From assembly GCA_001804815.1 (NCBI GenBank), contig MHBI01000063.1:1-33589 (forward strand): a DNA stretch of 33,589 nt, read 5' to 3'. Below the pieces are notes generated by a model that saw only the letters and a list, made by a program, of their open reading frames with translations, did no database searches and had not been told where the DNA came from. Position numbers and translations under genes: made by a program. Origin of the DNA: Lentisphaerae bacterium GWF2_50_93. GTDB taxonomy: Bacteria > Verrucomicrobiota > Lentisphaeria > Victivallales > GWF2-50-93. Of the stretch, positions 32,200 through 33,589 are shown piece after piece; the first letter of the stretch is position 1, and each line of letters opens with the position of its first letter.

Positions 32200-33027
32200 T
32201 CAATCCGCGGGCGATCCCTTGTAGCTCCTCGGAGTGCATCCCATTGTCTTCCTGAAAGCCTTTGAGAAATAATTCGAATTCGCGAATCCGACCCTGTCGG
32301 ATATTTCGGAGACTGAAAAGTCGGTGGTCACAAGAAGCGTCGAAGCTATGTGTATCCTCAGGGAATTGATGTATTCGGAAGGCGACACGCCGATCTTCTC
32401 CTTGAAGAGCCTGGAGAGCCTAGACCTGTGGGTCTTCAACGTCTTCGCCAGGCCTTCAACGCCAAGCAAAGGTTCGGAGAACTTGTCGTCGATGAGCTGG
32501 AGGCATGAGCGGACCAGCTTGTCGGTTCCCTTTTCTCCTGGCGCTCCTCCTACCGCCAGCGACAGTATGGAAAAAGCCGTCGATGAAGCGCGACGCTGGG
32601 AAGTCGCAGATATGTCAAGCACCTCAAACTCCAGTCTTTTGAAAAGTGCGACCGGGCATTCACCCGCCATGAACGGTTTCTTCTTCAGTCCGAACTTGCT
32701 CACTATTTCCCCGGCAAGCGGGCCGTCCATGGTCATCCACCGGTATTCCCAGTTTTCGGGGCCAGGATTCCAAATCTTGTGGAGGTCTCCGGGCATGAGG
32801 ATCATCACTTCTCCGGCGGACAGCTTCACCTCCGTGCCGTCGACGGTGAAACTTCCTTTCCCGCCGATGCACCAGTAGAGCTCTGCGAAATTCGCAGTCT
32901 TTACGCGGTCCCTCCATCCGGAATGGGCGACATAATATCCTGCCGATCGGACGCCCATTGGAAGCTCGACAGTGGGATTAGGACTTGGCCTGTATTTTAT
33001 TATGAAGATGCTTTTCATTGGGCACAT
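32200..33027 (-). CDS. AraC-family transcriptional regulator
   Basis: 275 residues (an ATG three codons later, MKSIFIIKY, is equally possible). The cupin sensor has ELYWCIGGKGSFTVDGTEVK and LSAGEVMILMPGDLHKIWNP, then WEYRWMTMDG. The C-terminal double helix-turn-helix has LLGVEGLAKTLKTHRSRLSR then LFKEKIGVSPSEYINSLRIH, and FSVSEISDRVGFANSNYFSK then AFRKTMGCTPRSYKGSPAD. This is the third AraC regulator of the island. No intact target gene is left to its right, only an SGNH fragment, so its target may lie to the left or may have been lost. Confidence 0.9.
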   Translation of the reverse strand: MCPMKSIFIIKYRPSPNPTVELPMGVRSAGYYVAHSGWRDRVKTANFAELYWCIGGKGSFTVDGTEVKLSAGEVMILMPGDLHKIWNPGPENWEYRWMTMDGPLAGEIVSKFGLKKKPFMAGECPVALFKRLEFEVLDISATSQRRASSTAFSILSLAVGGAPGEKGTDKLVRSCLQLIDDKFSEPLLGVEGLAKTLKTHRSRLSRLFKEKIGVSPSEYINSLRIHIASTLLVTTDFSVSEISDRVGFANSNYFSKAFRKTMGCTPRSYKGSPAD

Positions 33028-33109
33028 GTCACGATATTAGATATTTTGTCACGTAATTACCATTGAAACCTACCTTGTCAGGCTCTAAAATCAATATTGA
33101 CTTCATTGT

Positions 33110-33178
33110 CATCCCAAAGGATGACGGATTAATGGATTTATTCGCCTGTGGCGAATTACTGGATAATTGGGTTTAAGT
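33110..33178. repeat. GGAT-track repeat with two hairpins
   Basis: GTCATCC-CAAA-GGATGAC (near 33110-33127), then GGATTAATGGATT, then ATTCGCC-TGT-GGCGAAT, then GGATAATTGGGTTTAAGTCC. It abuts a gene fragment on its right, which suggests it marks a rearrangement join. Confidence 0.75.
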
Positions 33179-33198
33179 CCAAGAAAAATCATAGATGC

Positions 33199-33333
33199 AG
33201 GATTTACGGAAGGCTGGATCACGGTGGACAGATCAGCGAGCTTTTCATCGACGGAGTCCATCCGAACACGAAGGGATACGAGGTCTGGGCGGCGACGATA
33301 CTGCAGGTCATGAAAAAGCTCCTGAAGGACTAG
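33199..33333 (+). pseudogene. 3' fragment of an SGNH/GDSL hydrolase
   Basis: The frame reads LRKAG-like residues in one frame and GRLDHGGQISELFIDGVHPN and TKGYEVWAATILQVMKKLLK in the other; the latter is the block V (DxxHPN) and C-terminal helix of SGNH hydrolases, ending at a normal stop. The nucleophile half is gone. The fragment begins just after a GGAT-track repeat. Confidence 0.65.
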
Positions 33334-33447
33334 ATACTCCCGGTGGAAATATTTCCGCTCGAGATTTTCTGTCAAAGTCACAGGTAGAGATTAGTCTCCG
33401 CAGGATGCGGCATGTTATAGCCACATGCGAAAGCGCTGTCTACTATA
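33334..33447. other. Short non-coding spacer
   Basis: No gene is seen. A GTCTCCGCA phrase near 33393 also occurs near 21471, too short to interpret. Confidence 0.3.
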
Positions 33448-33512
33448 CGCATTATCTTGACTCTTTTTTGAATTCTTTATGATGAGTCCTCCAGTCGGAG
33501 GACGAATCTTTG
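33448..33512. repeat. Hairpin repeat, 3' exon flank of the group II intron
   Basis: Second copy of the repeat at 29519-29583, with GTCCTCC-AGTC-GGAGGAC. Similarity ends at CTTTG (33512), where the intron 3' end begins on the opposite strand. Confidence 0.75.
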
Positions 33513-33589
33513 ATAGGGGTAGGGAAAGCGCATTGATTTGCGCTTCCCCTCCCTCCGAACCGGACTGGCGGATTTCCCGCATCCGGCTC
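33513..33589 (-). mobile_element. Group II intron 3' end (domains V and VI), cut by the window
   Basis: On the minus strand, 33589-33557 folds as domain V. GAGCCGGA pairs with TCCGGTTC, carrying the AGC triad near the 5' end, and GCGG-GAAA-TCCGC forms the GNRA-capped upper helix. The bulge reads CAG where ACG is common. A domain VI hairpin follows, GGGGAAGCGC with GCGCTTTCCC. After it comes CTACCCCTAT, giving a candidate branch A seven bases before an AT 3' end at 33513. The reverse-transcriptase gene, if present, lies beyond the right edge. Confidence 0.82.

Noticed and set aside
31949..32224. 91-codon open frame across repeat copy C
   Set aside because: Its recognisable residues (PASGVEGHACHDRF) come entirely from the repeat, the rest is AT-rich intergenic sequence, and the frame ends inside the AraC gene.

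Overview
The window looks like a chromosomal segment of a PVC-group bacterium, most likely Lentisphaerota. The pointers are a Lentisphaerota-style pseudopilin ([16 protein letters not shown] start, FFDGHAD end), an expanded set of AraC regulators beside sugar oxidoreductases, secreted glycan proteins (BNR, mutarotase-like plus F5/8C, SGNH esterase, a GH29-like remnant), and a long MoxR/DUF58/BatA/VWA/DUF4159 operon. This taxonomy is inference; no rRNA, tRNA or other marker gene is present.

Layout. (1) 1-5336, plus strand: a 5'-truncated BNR protein, a secreted mutarotase-like/F5-8C protein, a pseudopilin, an SGNH hydrolase and a decayed chimeric glycosidase remnant. (2) 5359-21230, minus strand: nine genes, transcribed from a PA14/PKD protein through tandem-DUF4159, MoxR ATPase, DUF58, BatA-VWA, VWA/GATase-like, a secreted protein and a large coiled-coil membrane protein to a carbohydrate-binding-like lipid-export-independent secreted protein. 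Junctions are either overlapping or adjacent, or else are gaps of 195-203 bp filled with repeats. The usual reading is an AAA+ chaperone (MoxR) acting on VWA proteins in the envelope; here the cargo looks surface-exposed and possibly glycan-binding. (3) 21485-22157: an AbrB/PIN toxin-antitoxin pair with a clear promoter and a palindromic operator. (4) 22230-25200: a foldback repeat, a ferric-reductase-like flavocytochrome and about 1.2 kb of IS and MITE debris. (5) 25201-26282: rhuM with a truncated partner. (6) 26306-33027: a sugar-catabolism island with three AraC regulators, a zinc alcohol/polyol dehydrogenase, a Gfo/Idh/MocA oxidoreductase and a uroporphyrinogen-decarboxylase-like protein. 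(7) 33110-33589: repeat, SGNH fragment, and the 3' end (domains V and VI) of a group II intron running off the right edge.

The most striking signal is the density of small palindromic repeats. At least five families occur. In three genes of the MoxR operon a palindromic element sits in frame inside the signal-peptide region at nearly the same residue, and two copies of the same three-hairpin element differ by compensatory changes in the stems. This resembles the in-frame palindromic elements of Rickettsia, but the sequences and host group are different. A second notable point is the group II intron 3' end, whose likely empty insertion site is preserved in a related repeat 3.9 kb away. A third is an AraC gene whose leader can pair with its own ribosome binding site.
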